The notes: generated by a model from the letters alone, not told the origin. Numbered from the stretch's first letter, positions 33,586 to 45,899 are shown. The stretch: DNA of 64,000 nt from Silurus meridionalis (GCF_014805685.1 NC_060904.1:12899811-12963810), one strand, 5' to 3'. Program-made: numbers and translations.

Positions 33586-34080
33586 GGTCTGGGTAGCTCT
33601 GTTCATTCGCTATTTTCTATATTATTCCTCCGCATTTGAAATTGTGTATAACTTAAGTGCTTCCTTTAAAGCACATATATTCATTAGTCACACCTGTAAT
33701 TGCATCTGATATGAAAGAACTGCAATAGAAATTCTGCAAAAGAAACAAGTGGAAAGTTGGAAAGATCATCTGCTTGGTTAGACTTTCCAAATCCTTCTTA
33801 GAAAATGCCCAGAATTGATATATTAGTACTTTAAAGCAAAGCATTTTACATTTGTAGGGATTTGACTCATTTTGCTCATTGAGCATCTCAGTATATTTAG
33901 CAATTATTTTTAAATATACAGCGACCATAAAATCTTACTAGTGAATAGCAATATATAAATGTGGATTGCATAAGAATAAAATCAATGTTTATTTACTGCA
34001 TATTTTGTCTAAAAGAGTGAAAATATCAAAATTGTACTCAAATTTATCTGGTATTTCATATTCCAAAAAAGAGTGCAGCT
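33586..34080. other. AT-rich sequence, nothing recognised
   Basis: No gene or repeat family recognised. Confidence 0.4.
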
Positions 34081-34084
34081 ATAA

Positions 34085-34310
34085 GACGAGGTCACGGGTG
34101 GAAGAGAAGCTAGCTGGCTATCTCTCCCCAGGTGTAGCGTCGTCCCTTAAAGCCCCGGTATTGCCCACTAAACCGTTGCAAGTCACTTCGCATTTAGTGG
34201 CCAAGGCTTACGCGGCAGCGGGTCAGGCTGTGGGTTGCCTCCACACAATGGGTGTGTTGCAAGCATAACAGGCTGACCTACTCAACCTCATTACATGGTG
34301 CCCATCCCTC
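34085..34310 (+). pseudogene. DIRS Gag C-terminal remnant
   Basis: The frame shows EEKLAGYLSPGVASSLKAPV, then AYAAAGQAVGCLHTMGVLQA, followed by a stop and further readable QADLLNLI. The corresponding DNA at 42060-42150 in copy C is similar. Gag packages the element RNA. The assignment rests on position ahead of the reverse transcriptase and on recognition of the family. Confidence 0.65.
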
Positions 34311-34499
34311 CTCAGCACCACCGGGAGGTCAGACTCCTAACCCTGCCACAGGCTGTGCTTCAGGTCGCAGCCACCTCTAGCGGCTGTCTTCCTCCACCTC
34401 CGCTCAGTTTCGTAGCGGATGGAGGAAACCCGCCGCCTTTCAGGAGGCCCCAACAGATGCAGGGCACTGCTCAAGCTCTGGATGGCTCAAGAGGCTGGT

Positions 34500-35110
34500 T
34501 CCCTTAAGAGACTTCCTGGCAGCCTGGGGAAGCCTGCCAGACGTGTCTCAGTGGGTCCTGCGCATGGTGGAGAAGGGCTACCCGATTCCGTTCGGGTCCT
34601 CTCTTCCCCATTTCAACAGGGTGTCCCCCACTCTGGTGGGTCCCAAGCAGGCTCTGATTCTGAAACAGGAAGTATGCACTCTCCTAAGGAAAGAGGCCAT
34701 CGAGGTGGTCCCTCGTTAACTCAGAGAGTCCGGCTTCTACAGCCAGTACTTCGTGGTTCCGAAGAAGGATGGGGTGTTGCGTCTGATTCTAGATCTACGC
34801 TCCTTGAACCACTCGCTTATGAGGCTCAGGTTCAGGATGCTCACTCTCAAGCAGGTCATGTCTCATATCAAGTCAGAGGACTGGTTTGTCACGATAGATC
34901 TAAAGAACGCGTACTTCCACATGTCCATTCTTAATGCTCACAGGAGGATTGTGAGGTTTGCTTTCAGGGGCGAAGTTAACCAATATCGGGTCCTCCCATT
35001 TGGCTTGCCGCTCTTCAGAAAATATATGGATGCAACTTTGACTAAGGCTTCGGGGCATCCGCATCATGAACTATATCGACGATTGGTTGATATTAGCTTG
35101 ATCAGAGCTT
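34500..35110 (+). pseudogene. DIRS reverse transcriptase remnant
   Basis: Readable blocks: FNRVSPTLVGPKQALILKQE (about 34612) and YFVVPKKDGVLRLILDLRSL (34747). Next come DWFVTIDLKNAYFHMSI (34879) with the first catalytic Asp, and VLPFGLPL (34990). A frameshift or small deletion follows, and then MNYIDDWLI (35066), with the aspartate pair at 35078-35083. A later block is LGLRLNTKKSVLSLVQRTTF (35154). The gene is broken by at least one stop near 34720 and by frameshifts near 35010-35120. Confidence 0.88.
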
Positions 35111-35289
35111 TTGGGAGTCCGGAATCGAGATGTCTCCCACCTGTATGAAGGAGCTGGGGTTAAGACTAAACACCAAGAAAAGTGTGCTTTCTCTGGTACA
35201 GAGAACCACCTTTTTAGATATGTGGATAGAACCTGCATTCCTGTCTCAAGGTCCCGTCCTGGGAGATCCTTATTGTAGCGTAATGCTAA

Positions 35290-35690
35290 TGACGGATGAA
35301 TCCCACACGGGGTGGGGAGCGCCATGTGCTGGTCTGTATGGACAACACATCAGTGGTCTCTTACATCAACCATCAGGGGGGTCTCTGATCTCGCCCCCTA
35401 TATAGGCTGGCCCGGCAGATCCTCCTGTGGTCCCAGGGGAAACTTTTCTCATTGAGAGCAGTTTACATCCCGGGCCGGTTGAACTGGAGAGCAGACGCCC
35501 TTTAGAGGCAAGGGCCGAGGCCTGGGGAATGGAGGCTTTACCCCGAGACGGTAGAGCAGATATGGCAAAGATATTACAGAGCCCAGGTGGATCTGTTGCC
35601 GACTCAGTAAAGGAAATTGCACTGTCCCCTCTGGTTCTCTCTTACTCACCCAGCCCACTTGAGCTGGACACCATAGTGCAGACGTGACCA
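35290..35690 (+). pseudogene. DIRS RNase H remnant
   Basis: A short MTDESHTGWGAPCAG block at about 35290 starts the domain. After a deletion, another frame has MDNTSVVSYINHQGG (about 35338), with the D of the DN pair. LYRLARQILLWSQGKLFSLR (35399) and YIPGRLNWRADAL (35464) follow. Two stops interrupt this frame, at 35390 and 35502. RNase H removes the RNA strand during cDNA synthesis. Confidence 0.8.
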
Positions 35691-35849
35691 AGGCTATACC
35701 TGTATGCCTTTCCCCCTATAGCACTGCTCCCGGTAGTTCTGGAGAGAGTTTGCCAGGAAGGAGTCTGTCTCCTTTCGGTGGCACCTCCATGGCCGAGCAG
35801 ACCATAGTTCACAGTCCTGGTGTGGCGTCCAAAAGCTGAAGCCTGGGAC

Positions 35850-36400
35850 GTGACCCAGAGTGCCTGTATGGGACTTGGCCGTGGTGCTGGCAGCTCTGTC
35901 AGAGCCCCCCTTCGAGCCATTGGCTGAGGTGGCCCTTAGGTATCAGTCTATCAAGACTGCTTTCCTTCTAGCTATATCCTCCCTGAAGAGGGTTGGGGAC
36001 CGTACAGGCTCTTTCCGTGGCCCCGTCTCTCCTGGGGTTTATCTCTGGCATGGCTAGTGCCTTCCGTTACCCTAAACCAGGTACCTACGGCTCCCCCACG
36101 ACATGTCGTGCTGCAGGCATTTTAACTGCCTCCTTTTCAAGCCCCTATAGGTCCCTATAGGAAAGGGTTTCCTGCAAACAAGCAGACTTTTAGTAGGTGG
36201 ATTGTGGATGCTATTTCATCTTCATATGAGTCCTCTGGTCTATACACTCTTAGAGTGTGGCAGCTTCTATGGCCTGGTCCGCTGGAGTCCCACTCCAGGA
36301 CAGTTGCAACACTGCGGGCTGGTCCACCTTACTGACCTTTGTCAGGTTCTATGACCTCGACCATAGAGCCACTCACAGCTCCTCTGTCCTCTGCTTTATA
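35850..36400 (+). pseudogene. DIRS tyrosine recombinase remnant
   Basis: One frame has VPVWDLAVVLAALSEPPFEP, then KTAFLLAISSLKR (35860-36000). After frameshifts, another reads KQTFSRWIVDAISSSYESSG (about 36179) and WQLLWPGPLESHSRTVATLR. Near 36340, VRFYDLDH keeps a tyrosine that is Asn in copy A. The core-binding domain is largely lost between 35700 and 35850. The enzyme would integrate circular DNA without making a target-site duplication. Confidence 0.82.
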
Positions 36401-36712
36401 TGTGCTCTCACACACTAGACAAGGACTGGTCAGTGTGGCATGACTGGACACTCGTTCCCAAAGCTTTGTGACACAGCTCGAGTTCCTGAAAGGCTGTGCT
36501 TCCCTTCTCATTTGCAGAAGCTAGCGTCGGTTTTACTGCAAACGCATTTTGTAGCTTCCTGGTATGATGTCACACTGCCGGTGACATCGCGTCTTGCCAT
36601 TGGCTGGATTACACATGTGATTCAGAGCATGAGCAACACGGAAGCATTCCCAAAGCGTTGTGACGCAGCGTATCGTTCCCTCAGGGAACAAAGATTACAT
36701 ACTTAACATAGA

Positions 36713-37039
36713 GATGTTTTGTTTTACTTCCTAAAATAGTTAGAAGATTGTATTTTTTTTATTTTATTATATCTGGCTTTGACAGAGCATAAGTTCAAGT
36801 GGACTTCTGACAATTCATTATTTGTAACTCCTTCATTTGTAAAATGGGGACAATTAGAAATAGTTTAACCTCTTTTTAAAACTATTGCAACATGATCACA
36901 GTGATTTTGAACACTTACTATGCAAACAAAAAGACCAAGCACAGCTGAATAGAATATGAAAAACAACAACAACAACAAAAACACTTCTGGCTTTTGGCTA
37001 TATTCCAGCCCAATAAATATTTAATTAGATTTGGTAACT
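36713..37039. other. AT-rich sequence, nothing recognised
   Basis: No feature recognised. Confidence 0.4.
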
Positions 37040-37200
37040 TTGCCACTCACTGCAGTTAGTATTGTCACCTCACAGCTCCAGGGTCCTCAATTCGATCCTG
37101 AGCTTGGTATTGTGTCTGTTTTTATAATGCTATGTCTGGATTTTCTTCTAGGTAACTCCAATCTCACAAGCACATACCTTGAGCTGAAATTAGTAGTCTA
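37040..37200 (+). mobile_element. tRNA-derived SINE-like fragment
   Basis: The text tgtcacctcacagctccagg, then ctcaattcgatcctgagc (a B-box-like TTCGATCC), then ggtaactccaatctcaca, is a widespread teleost SINE-like sequence. The A box region is decayed. Confidence 0.5.
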
Positions 37201-38059
37201 AATTACATCGAGACTTAGCAAAAAAGGGGCTTATTCCAGAGTTTAATGGACATTGAAAACAAGATAAATGTGTTTCAAGGTTATTTTTAACTTATATAGT
37301 GAGAAACTATGATTCTTAAAAAATTTATAAAATTATTATTATACAACATAAAAAAGTAACATTTTGCTTTTTCAGCAAAGAAATTACGCACACACTTGTT
37401 CACAATGTCCTTCCTTTAGTCAGATATATATAAAAAATAAAAAGTCGACCAAAAACTTTTTTTTATCACTAAACATTTGTTTTACTGTGCCAAGTCTCAA
37501 ATCAAGCACCAAAATCCATAGATGCCTACATTTGGCAATTAAAACCATTTGTTTGGAAACATAGCAAAAGTTCTGTTTGGTGTCCTGATAATTTACATAG
37601 TTTAAAACACCAAAATTAATTTAAAACATTTACAAAGTATATTGTCTTCTACTTTTAAATATGTAACACCATTGAAAATATAAGTGGTCAAATAATATTA
37701 ATGCTTATAGTTGTCTAATCATATAAATGTTGATATATTTTTAAAGAATTATAGTTTTTCACTATTATTATAATTATATAATACTTAAACATTATAACAG
37801 ATTCATACTTACAATGTGACCCCAGTAAAAAAAAAAAAAAAAAGACATGCTCTTCTTTCTATGGTCTTCAAGAAATTTTGACCTCGAGCAAACACTGAAC
37901 AAATATTCCAAACATTTCATAGGGGTAAAAGTGTTCAGGTAAGTCAATGTGTTTATTTTATTAAAAATCAAATCAAATGTAATCTATAATAAGATGATTA
38001 TGAAAAAGGATATTTTAAGGATAGGATGCTATATTGACACACATTTATACAAAAATGAC
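37201..38059. other. AT-rich sequence, nothing recognised
   Basis: No feature recognised apart from a poly(A) run at 37828-37842. Confidence 0.4.
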
Positions 38060-38260
38060 TGCATTTTAAGTCAAGTCACGTCATGTGGATTTTTATTGTC
38101 ATTTCCCTTTATAGCTAGTATACACCTGATCAGAATGGCATTTCCACAGGGACCATGGTGCAACACAGAAGAGTACACAAGCCGACATAAAGTGCAAGTA
38201 TACAATAGTGTGAGAGAAGTTCAGAACAACAAATACACCAAACATTAGATACACAGGGCA
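38060..38260 (-). mobile_element. 3' end of an L2-like retroposon
   Basis: Read on the minus strand, the text ggaaatgacaataaaaatcc, then a TGACTTGACTT-like tail at 38068-38078, is a LINE 3' end. The part upstream (38100-38260) is its untranslated region (accatggtgcaacacagaag on the plus strand). Confidence 0.5.
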
Positions 38261-38984
38261 ATAAATACCCATCACATGAGTAAAAACTGTATACTAGTTT
38301 GTAGTGTAGCAGCAAGAAAATGTGTTTCATAATAAAAAGGGAGTAGTAAAGATATGGGCTGGATACTGCAATCTTATCTGCTTTGAACTACCTTCTCAAC
38401 GTTGCTGTTCCGCTTCTCTTACTTCTACCCCAATTCCTTTCCTATTTATAACTTTTCCATTTCTTGCTTTCACTCACCTGGCTTTTCTTACATTGCAATC
38501 CATCTGTCTTCTATCTGTGGCTCCAGATAAAACTTTGAATTCCACTGCAGCCGTTATTCATTATTGATTTTCTGTTTTCCATTCATAACAAGTGTTTCCC
38601 GAGTTCCTCTTAAGATGCCCATTAGGTGTCGATTTTGCATTTGCAGCATAAAAATGTTACTCAGCACATTTGTGGATGGATTGGATTTTGTCATTTTTGT
38701 ATGAAACAAACATAGAAGATCACTTTTATGCAGATTTACATTTCCACTTACTGCATTAGGCATACTCTAAATAAATATCAACTAGCAATCATACTATCAG
38801 TAAAGATATCCTGATATGGGTTCACTAGGTCAGGGATAAAGAACATTATTATGCTAAATCTGTGGTAGGAAATATATTACAGAACAGCACAGACAATACA
38901 GAAAACAATTCAACTGCTAATTTAAGTACTTCAGGACAAGTTTGAAGACTGCAAAGGGCATCTAAGAAAGATTTATTCCATCAC
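38261..38984. other. no recognised feature
   Basis: Unique sequence. Confidence 0.4.
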
Positions 38985-39330
38985 TTTGCCAAAACAAAGT
39001 AGAGTGTTGAGGCATGCCTTTCTTGCACCCTGTGCAATGGTGGGACTAGTTGAACAGTGCTAGAAGATCAGAGGGAGTGCTGTGCAGTGTGGGGTGTGAT
39101 AAGTCTTTTAATGTCCTTTTTTGGCTTTGTAGACAGGCAATAATGTAGACAGGCAGCCACATGAAACCAGGAAGGAGGTTTAGCAATAAAATGATGAGGG
39201 AAAATTTAGGAAGGTTGAAAGCAATTCATGCAGCTGCATTCTAGATCAGTAGGCCAGTCGTGAAATGACAAAAGGACCAAGCAAGCATCAGAATGGACGG
39301 TGTGGATTTAAATGGACAAATCCATCTGTG
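38985..39330 (+). repeat. dispersed repeat (gcagctgcattctagatcag), copy 1
   Basis: The words ggaaggttgaaagcaattca, then tgcagctgcattctagatca, occur in the same order as in the copy at 45900-46160 (tgcagcttcattctgtatca, then ttacagtagtccagtcttgg). The family is common in fish but unnamed here. Confidence 0.5.
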
Positions 39331-39374
39331 TTCTTCCTTGCTGGAAAGATTTTTATCATATTCATTTAAATTAT

Positions 39375-39505
39375 TTTATACTGAGCAGTTGAGGGTTAAG
39401 AGCCTTGCTCAGGAGCAGCAGTGGCAGCTTCGTGGTGCTGGGATATAAATACAACCTTTTGATTAGAAGGCAGACATCTTAACCACTGAGCTAAATCTTC
39501 CCATT
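39375..39505. mobile_element. SINE-like fragment
   Basis: The text gagggttaagagccttgctc, then agcagtggcagcttcgtggt, then aaccactgagctaaatcttc is a widespread teleost SINE-like sequence. A related A-box-like piece occurs near 59765. Confidence 0.5.
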
Positions 39506-39544
39506 ATCACTTTTAGTACATTACATCAGTTATACACAATAGAT

Positions 39545-39805
39545 TTTGTATAGAACTGTAGTTCAGTCAGTGTTGCATTTCATCCCAAAGGTGTTCAAAG
39601 GTTTAGATCAGAGCTTTATAGCAGGCCACTCAAGATCTTTCACTCAAACCCACATAACCATATCTTCATAGAGCTTGCTTTGTTAAAGGAGCATTGCCAT
39701 GCTGAAACAGTTTTAGGTCTGCTAGAAATCATTTATCATTACTGCATCCAAGGACATCCTATGCAATTGTCTGCCTCTAAACTTTGTGTTAATAGTATGG
39801 AGAAA

Positions 39806-39810
<5 letters not shown>
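39545..39810 (-). mobile_element. Tc1-like fragment ending in (TA)n
   Basis: The inverted subfamily text is readable: catcccaaaggtgttcaaag, then atcagagctttatagcaggc, cactcaagatctttcac and ggagcattgccatgctgaaa. The terminal repeat expected at 39810 is replaced by a (TA)n tract. Confidence 0.65.

Positions 39811-39895
<85 letters not shown>
39811..39895. repeat. (TA)n microsatellite
   Basis: About 42 TA units. Confidence 0.95.
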
Positions 39896-39898
<3 letters not shown>

Positions 39899-40320
39899 CT
39901 TTCCCAATACTAAAAGAATAAAATGTTATTCAAATCTATACCAGTACAATTAAAGTTTCTCCCTTATCATAGTATATATACATAGTATATATTGACTCAG
40001 AGTAGGAATGTAAGATATCAGTGCAGCTTAATTTAAAGGGAGAGGGTGTGCAGAGTGTTCTGATATAAATGGCCATCTGTCACCTGGACATTAAGGTCAC
40101 TTGTGGATCAGGCTACTCTAGCCCAGTAGTCTATCAGAGAAGGAGAATGCGAGACAAAAAAGGACAATATTGAAAGAGAGAGACAGCGAGACAGAAACAA
40201 AGTGATAAAGACTTGGAGAAGGTGATTTACGTGGGATATTACCTTCCCATGAGGTAAGGATGAGTCCTTGATTATCATCTGACTGATCAGAGTAAAGGAC
40301 AGAGTAAAGAGAGAGTGACA
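39896..40320. other. no recognised feature
   Basis: Unique sequence. Confidence 0.4.
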
Positions 40321-40328
40321 GAAAGAGC

Positions 40329-40360
<32 letters not shown>

Positions 40361-40394
40361 AAGAGAGAAAGAGAGAGAGAGAAAGAGAGAGAGA
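40321..40394. repeat. (GA)n microsatellite with GC interruptions
   Basis: About 70 bp of GA repeats. Confidence 0.9.
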
Positions 40395-42034
40395 AGAGTC
40401 AAAGATCAGACGATCATTTTATTCCTTAATATTAATAATAAGATTTGGAGTGTAGGTTGATGGATTTATCCAGTGTCCGAGAAACAGAAATTAAATCTAT
40501 CTAAGTGATGAAACTATCAGATCAAGCGATCACATTTATTTATTTATCTATCACACATTTTGAACTATGCTTCAGGTCACTGTAGATCCACAGTGCAAAG
40601 CATGAATCTTAAGCAGTAATATAGCTTTAAACCTTTCATCATTCATCTTCTTGTTGTTTGTCAGTTCAGGGTAGGTTATATTTGGATCATAAGCAGTTCC
40701 TTGCCTTCTCAATAGTTTTTTTTATTTATTTTGATACAATATCATGTCTTAACTGCCACTGGATGTTGTTTGGAAAGTTTGTTTCAGAAACATTTTTTAA
40801 AAATGCGCTGCAGGCTGTAGGTGAAAATTCCATCCAACACATTGTGTTGGTATTAGTATTAGCAATATTAAAATTGGAGTGGTGTCAACCATTCTTTAAG
40901 CACACATACACACACATCGCAGCTCTAAATTCTTGTGTGGGTACATTTGTCTGCATGCCATATTACCTATAAATATTTGCTCTTTTAGCATGAACTGGCC
41001 TATTAATTTGTGCACTGGCTCTAGGCAGGTGTGACACCTTCTATCTTTCTGGCTAGCGGAGTGCCAAACAGTTTAAAGAGACATTTAGCTGAGCAGCTGA
41101 GCACCTGAGGGTCTGCAGGACCCAAATAGCAAAATCTTGCCTTTTATTTGCTATTAGCCATTCTGGACCCTGGTTCAAGGTTCCAGCATTTAAAGAAAAT
41201 AAAAACAAACAGATACAGTTATAAAATTGATTAATCCTGATCACAATAGATATTCAAATCTGAGGTATTTTTTTTACCAAAATGCCACTTTCCTTATTAA
41301 TTTTATCCATTACTAATGGCAACTGACTACTTGCCAATATTAATGCCTGTATAATTCAGTTTTTTATTTTGTCTCTACCTAGACATAGTGTGGTAGTGAA
41401 TCTTTTTGGCTGGTCAGGTTCTCTAACCTCCATTTGTACAATTTGCTCAGACGGTTAAGGCTCCAACTTGCATGGCATCACTGCTATAACTGCATAAAAA
41501 CCATGTTGCATTTCGAAACTGAGCCCATCATTTCCTTTCTGATGGATGCAAAAGTGAATAAAGCAGTCTTTGAAAAAATTCAAATCAGAAAGACTAATCC
41601 AAAATCATGAATCAAACTTTGTCAATAAATAGAACAGGGTCAGGCAATCTACAAGCAATCAACACTAGGCTTGGCAAGAATCGTTAAACGAGAAACAAAA
41701 CAGGTCAATATAAAAATAACAATCAGAACAAAAAGGCTTGGTAATGTCAGGAGTACAAATTATGAGAACTAAGCAAATACTTTGCAGTTTCTTTTAATAG
41801 TGTTAGGTGAGTGTGTATTTGTGTAATTGCATGCAGGTATGAATTAGTAACTGAGTGATTTGAGTGCTGAGGAGTATGAGTTGCACAATATTTACTGGAA
41901 GGTAAAGTTTTGATTTGCTGTGACCTGACACCAATACTGCTATGCAGGATTTCTTATGAATTTGCTATTAAATGTTGCTGGAAAATGTTAAGTGAGAAAA
42001 TAAGGTTCCCTTTCAGGAACTCTAGAAAAAAAAA
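40395..42034. other. no recognised gene
   Basis: About 1.6 kb of unique AT-rich sequence. A ttccctttcaggaact motif at about 42009 resembles the DIRS terminal motif (gagttcctgaaag) and may mark the start of copy C. Confidence 0.4.
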
Positions 42035-42694
42035 GGTGTGTTTATGGGACGATCCACTGGGTTGTAGAGATGCCAGTTAGGTATCTCTCCCAGGTGCTGC
42101 ATCATCCTTAAAAACCCCAGTGCTGCACACCAAATCCTTTCTTCACTGAGCTTCTCTGTGCAACAGCTCTCAGGACATCAAAAGACACTGCTAGGCTCTT
42201 ATAGTCACTCTAATAGCTGTGCTCTCGAACCCATGGCTGCTTTTGTGTCTAGTGAAAGGCACCTGGTATCTCCCACGTGGCTCTCGTGGAGCTGCTAGGT
42301 GAGCGCAGTCCCAAACACAAAAACAAATAGCAGAGCATTACAACTCACACTCCCCCTGCTAGGGATCCTGTGTGACACTCAAGGCCGAACCCCTGTGAGC
42401 TGTGAGCGCTCAATAAAGGAGCTTTGGCCAAAAAGTCCTGATACTGGACCATCTGAGGCCTCCCCCGGGAAGAGGCGCTGTGCGCCTCAGTATACGGTGC
42501 CTTCCTCGCCTGGTGCCCTCAGGGAGCTGTTAACCCTGCCACTTTCAATGTTTCAGGGCATGGCCAGCTCCAGCTCCCTCCTTAATGGGGTGTGCCTCAC
42601 CCTGGTGGGCACGAGCAAGTTTTGGTTATGGAACAAGAAGAAGATACTGTCTTGAGGAAGGAGGCCAGCAAAGGTGGTCCCTTTGTCAGACAGA

Positions 42695-43175
42695 GAGCAC
42701 GGGTTCTACAGCCAGTACTTCATAGTTCCAAAAAAGGATGGAGGGTTGGACTGGTTTGTCACAATAGATCCGAAGGATGCATACTGTTATGCATCCATCC
42801 TTCCTGCAAGCTTGTCTGTTAACCATGCCACACTCAATGCTTCAGGGCATGGCAAGCTCCAAGCGAAAGCCCTCCCCATTTTTGCCCAGTACCGCAATGA
42901 ATTTTAAGGGTTCGCCGCCTCTCAGGAGGCACCTAGAACTGCACCAGTGCATAGCTCTGGCTCTAGGCACACCAGAGGACAGTCTTGAGAGACTGATTCC
43001 TTTAACGGACTATCTAGCGATCTGCCAGGTGTGTCTTGATGGGTCCTGCAAGTCTCAACACTCTGGTCATGAAACAGGAAGATTCCTGAGGTTTGCTTTC
43101 GGGGCCAAAGCTTACCAATACCAGGTCCTTCCGTTTTGTCTTGCTCTCTCACCCGGCACCTTCACAAAGTGAGAT
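42695..43175 (+). pseudogene. DIRS reverse transcriptase pieces
   Basis: One piece has GFYSQYFIVPKKDGGL (about 42702) fused directly to DWFVTIDPKDAYCYASI (about 42750). This skips the LDLRSLN block present in copy B. A second piece, about 43078-43160, has RFLRFAFGAKAYQYQVLPF. The order and words match copy B. The YIDD motif and everything after are missing. Confidence 0.75.
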
Positions 43176-43900
43176 AGTGACACTGACCCAGAGACTTTGG
43201 TGCGCCTGTTCATGGCATGGCGCGATCTGCACCAATTGGATCCAGTTAACTGCCCAGTTGGTTCAGAGCTGGAATTCCTTTAGGAACAGTTCACCAAAGA
43301 GTTGGCTCCTTCCACTCTAAAAGTCTACGTGTCCGCTATTGCGGCGTATCTTGGCAAAAACCGTTGGTGACACGTTTTCTCCGCGGTACCTAGAGTGCAT
43401 GCATGTGATTTGGCTGTTGTCTTGGAGGCCCTATCGGATCTTCCCTTCGAGCTGTTGGCCGAGGTGCTTTGGAGGTTCCTCACAGTCAGGATTGTGTTCC
43501 TCCTGGCCATTTTTAGCCCCCTCTTTCCTGGAGTTTACTCCAGGCATGGCCAGTGCCTTCCTTTACCCTAGACAAGATTTCCCAAAGTACCCTTGGTTAT
43601 GCCACGACCTGTTATGCTCCAGGCATTCTTCCTCCTCCATTCCAGGTCTAAGACCAGGGAAAGCTAAACCGAATGTGTCCAGTGCAAGCAAGTTGTAGCA
43701 ACTGTTCGTTTGCTATGGCCCTCCGAGGAGAGGCCTACCTGCGAACCAGCAGATGCTCAGCAGATGGATTGTGAATGCTATTTCATCCTCCTACGAGTCC
43801 TCTGGTTGCCCCACTCTTTTTGTGTGGTAGCCTTTAAGGCTTTGTCCTCGAATGTTTCTCTTAAAGACATCTGCAATGCTGAGCGCCGGTTCACCCCACT
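43170..43900 (+). pseudogene. DIRS tyrosine recombinase remnant
   Basis: The core-binding part is better kept than in copy B. A frame from about 43200 reads LFMAWRDLHQLDPVNCPVGS, then a stop, and then LAPSTLKVYVSAIAAYL (about 43305). The catalytic part follows with DLAVVLEALSDLPFELLAEV (about 43410) and a motif ending in VFLLAIF. Near 43755 the frame reads RWIVNAISSSYESSG, parallel to copy B. Stops and shifts make it inactive. Confidence 0.78.
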
Positions 43901-44190
43901 GTCAGGATCTTAGCCTTGAACTTAGTGCCACTCCTGGCCCCTCAGTCCTTCAACATAGCTGTGCCCATTCACACTAGGGAGGGACTAGTCAGTCTGGCGT
44001 GATTGGACTCTCGTTCCCAAAACATTGTTAATGCAGCTCGAGTTCCTGAAAGAGAACGTCTGCAGTTTATGTATATAACCTTGGTTCCCTGAGGGAACGA
44101 GACGCTGTGTCTCCATGCCACAATGCCTGCATCCCTTCAGCAACCAAAGCATTGTTGAGGCAGCGTTTCATTCCCTCAACATAAGGAAGT

Positions 44191-45267
44191 TAGCATCTTC
44201 ACAGAATCTGTAAAGAACACAAACATTGTCATAGAGACACAAAAATACTTTGAGAGAAATAATTTAAGGAAACCTACTCTGGGGCCTGTGTTTCAAAGTG
44301 GGGTTTTCCTATAGGATTTTGCGAGGTTTAGAAGCATGTAAACACAAAATATTAAAGTTGCATGATTTGGAAGGACAGAGAGAGTCTGTCTTGAGTGCAC
44401 ATGCCAAGTTTAAATAAAAAACCCAAGTTGGATTGTTTCCCCAAGTGTGCATTGATGTGTGGGCTGGTTGGGTTTCTGTGTTCTCAGTTTGTGTGCGTGT
44501 GTATGTGAAGGTTGGGCCTTTAGTCTGTGCTGAACTGTCAGACTCTCTGGAGTTTTTATCTTCATTCCATAAATGAGCTCCCTAGTGGCCCAATAAGGCC
44601 TGTCATCACTGACTGTCTCTGTGTGCGTCTCTGTGCAAGTGTGTATGTGTGTACACGTGTGCAGTGACCTGAATACTCGGAGCTGCTTCAGTCCCAGCAG
44701 ACTTAAAAGCTTGTCCAGTACTTAATCTCAGTAATGAGAGATGCTGCAACTGTTGTGTCACTATCTGCAGCTTCTTACAGTATAAACAATCAGCCAAAAG
44801 CAGTTTTATGCCCACTGCTCTCTTGATTATTAGTGTGCAAACTGGCACTCCCCATTCATCAGCAAAGTATGTTAAATTATGCTTTGACCTTTAAGAGCTA
44901 ATTGGTCATAACTCTGTTAGCCAGAAAGCAGATTATTGCATCTTTGCCATCCTTTTTTTTTATTGTCAGCCTTAAAACGGGTTATCAACTCAACGGCAAT
45001 TTTTTTTTAATGATATCCATCACCACTTACCATGTTTTCAGTTTATAATTACTATGGAAATGTTCTTTCAGAACAATTACTCGACTTGAACTGTCTGGCT
45101 CTGGTGTAAATGTGCATGCTTATCTTTATCACGTAATTAACTTTCTGTGTAAGAAATGTAATTTATTTTTAGTTTAAACATATTTTATGGTAAACTATTT
45201 TCATTTTTGTTAAAGGTTTCTTTAGGTTTCAATGTCACACAAACTTGTACCTGCTTATACATTTAAT
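44191..45267. other. no recognised feature
   Basis: Unique sequence. The 80-residue minus frame at 44606-44848 has no domain signature. Confidence 0.4.
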
Positions 45268-45330
45268 ACATTTACATTTAGGGCATGTGGCAGATGCCTC
45301 TATTCAGTGTGACTTACAAAGTGGTCTGAA
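45268..45330 (+). repeat. short dispersed repeat (acatttagggcatgtggcag)
   Basis: The words acatttagggcatgtggcag, then cagtgtgacttacaaagtgg, are a common fish interspersed sequence. Confidence 0.45.
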
Positions 45331-45489
45331 GTCTCAATACTATACATTCTAATACTGGTTCATAGGACTCAAACTAAGAATACCATCAGTCTAAAGGTCT
45401 ATTTAAAGAGAAAATGGTTTGCATTTTAAGCACCCAAGAACCGCTAATTTAAGAACATCATTTGCTAAGTATGTCTTCAAGCTAGCCAC

Positions 45490-45885
45490 GAGTTCAATAT
45501 ACAGAGGTGGAAAGACTAATAAAATATTCAAATCAAGTAAGAGTACTGTCACTAAAAGGAAATTTAAATCACAAATACAGATTCAGAATTCACATTCAAC
45601 ATTTACCAACTTTTGATTCAACAGCGTTTTGCTTTTAGCTGGGTCTGCATCACTGGTGCTGTCTTGTCTGTCTCCATCTTTCTTTCTTGCGAATTTAGCA
45701 TGTTTGTTACCCCACTAATCAATCAATCAGTGCAGTATTTTCAGGGGCCTGATTTTTTCCACTTTGCATTATTATTATTTTTTTTATTCAGTAACAGATA
45801 TGATTTAATATGTAGTTAAGCACAATACTTCAAACAAAACATTCTTTAGTAGTAGTACATTTTTAAATTTTAAAAACTAAGCAAG
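45490..45885. mobile_element. TIR-type non-autonomous element (family B), copy 1
   Basis: From atacagaggtggaaagacta at 45498 to about 45885. The internal words ctttctttcttgcgaattta, aatcaatcaatcagtgcag and gtagttaagcacaatacttc are shared with the copy at 60225-60950 in the same orientation. No coding capacity. Confidence 0.65.
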
Positions 45886-45899
45886 CATCAGTATATTAA

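Larger units (their letters stand above)
34081..36712 (+). mobile_element. DIRS-type retrotransposon, copy B (most complete)
   Basis: In order on the plus strand: the C-terminal part of Gag, reverse transcriptase with YIDD, RNase H, tyrosine recombinase, and a 3' terminal region ending in cgttccctcagggaacaaag at about 36700. This is the normal DIRS order. The 5' end and most of Gag are missing, and each domain has stops or frameshifts. The 3' end agrees with copies at 0.93-2.6 kb and 42-44.2 kb. The whole region is distinctly richer in G+C than its surroundings. Confidence 0.9.
42035..44190 (+). mobile_element. DIRS-type retrotransposon, degraded copy C
   Basis: Gag-derived sequence (42070-42300), two short reverse-transcriptase pieces, the core-binding and catalytic parts of tyrosine recombinase, and a 3' terminal region with ggttccctgagggaacgaga (about 44082) occur in DIRS order. 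RNase H and most of the reverse transcriptase are deleted. The gggcatggc word occurs at both 42557 and 42845, with ctgccacttt or atgccacact before it, suggesting a local duplication or template jump. Divergence is greater than in copy B. Confidence 0.85.

Noticed and set aside
41440..41475. tRNA-like text (cagacggttaaggctcc)
   Set aside because: No matching acceptor stem or B box at the right distance.
42299..43913. Several 60-131 residue plus-strand frames as separate genes
   Set aside because: They are pieces of DIRS copy C in shifting frames.
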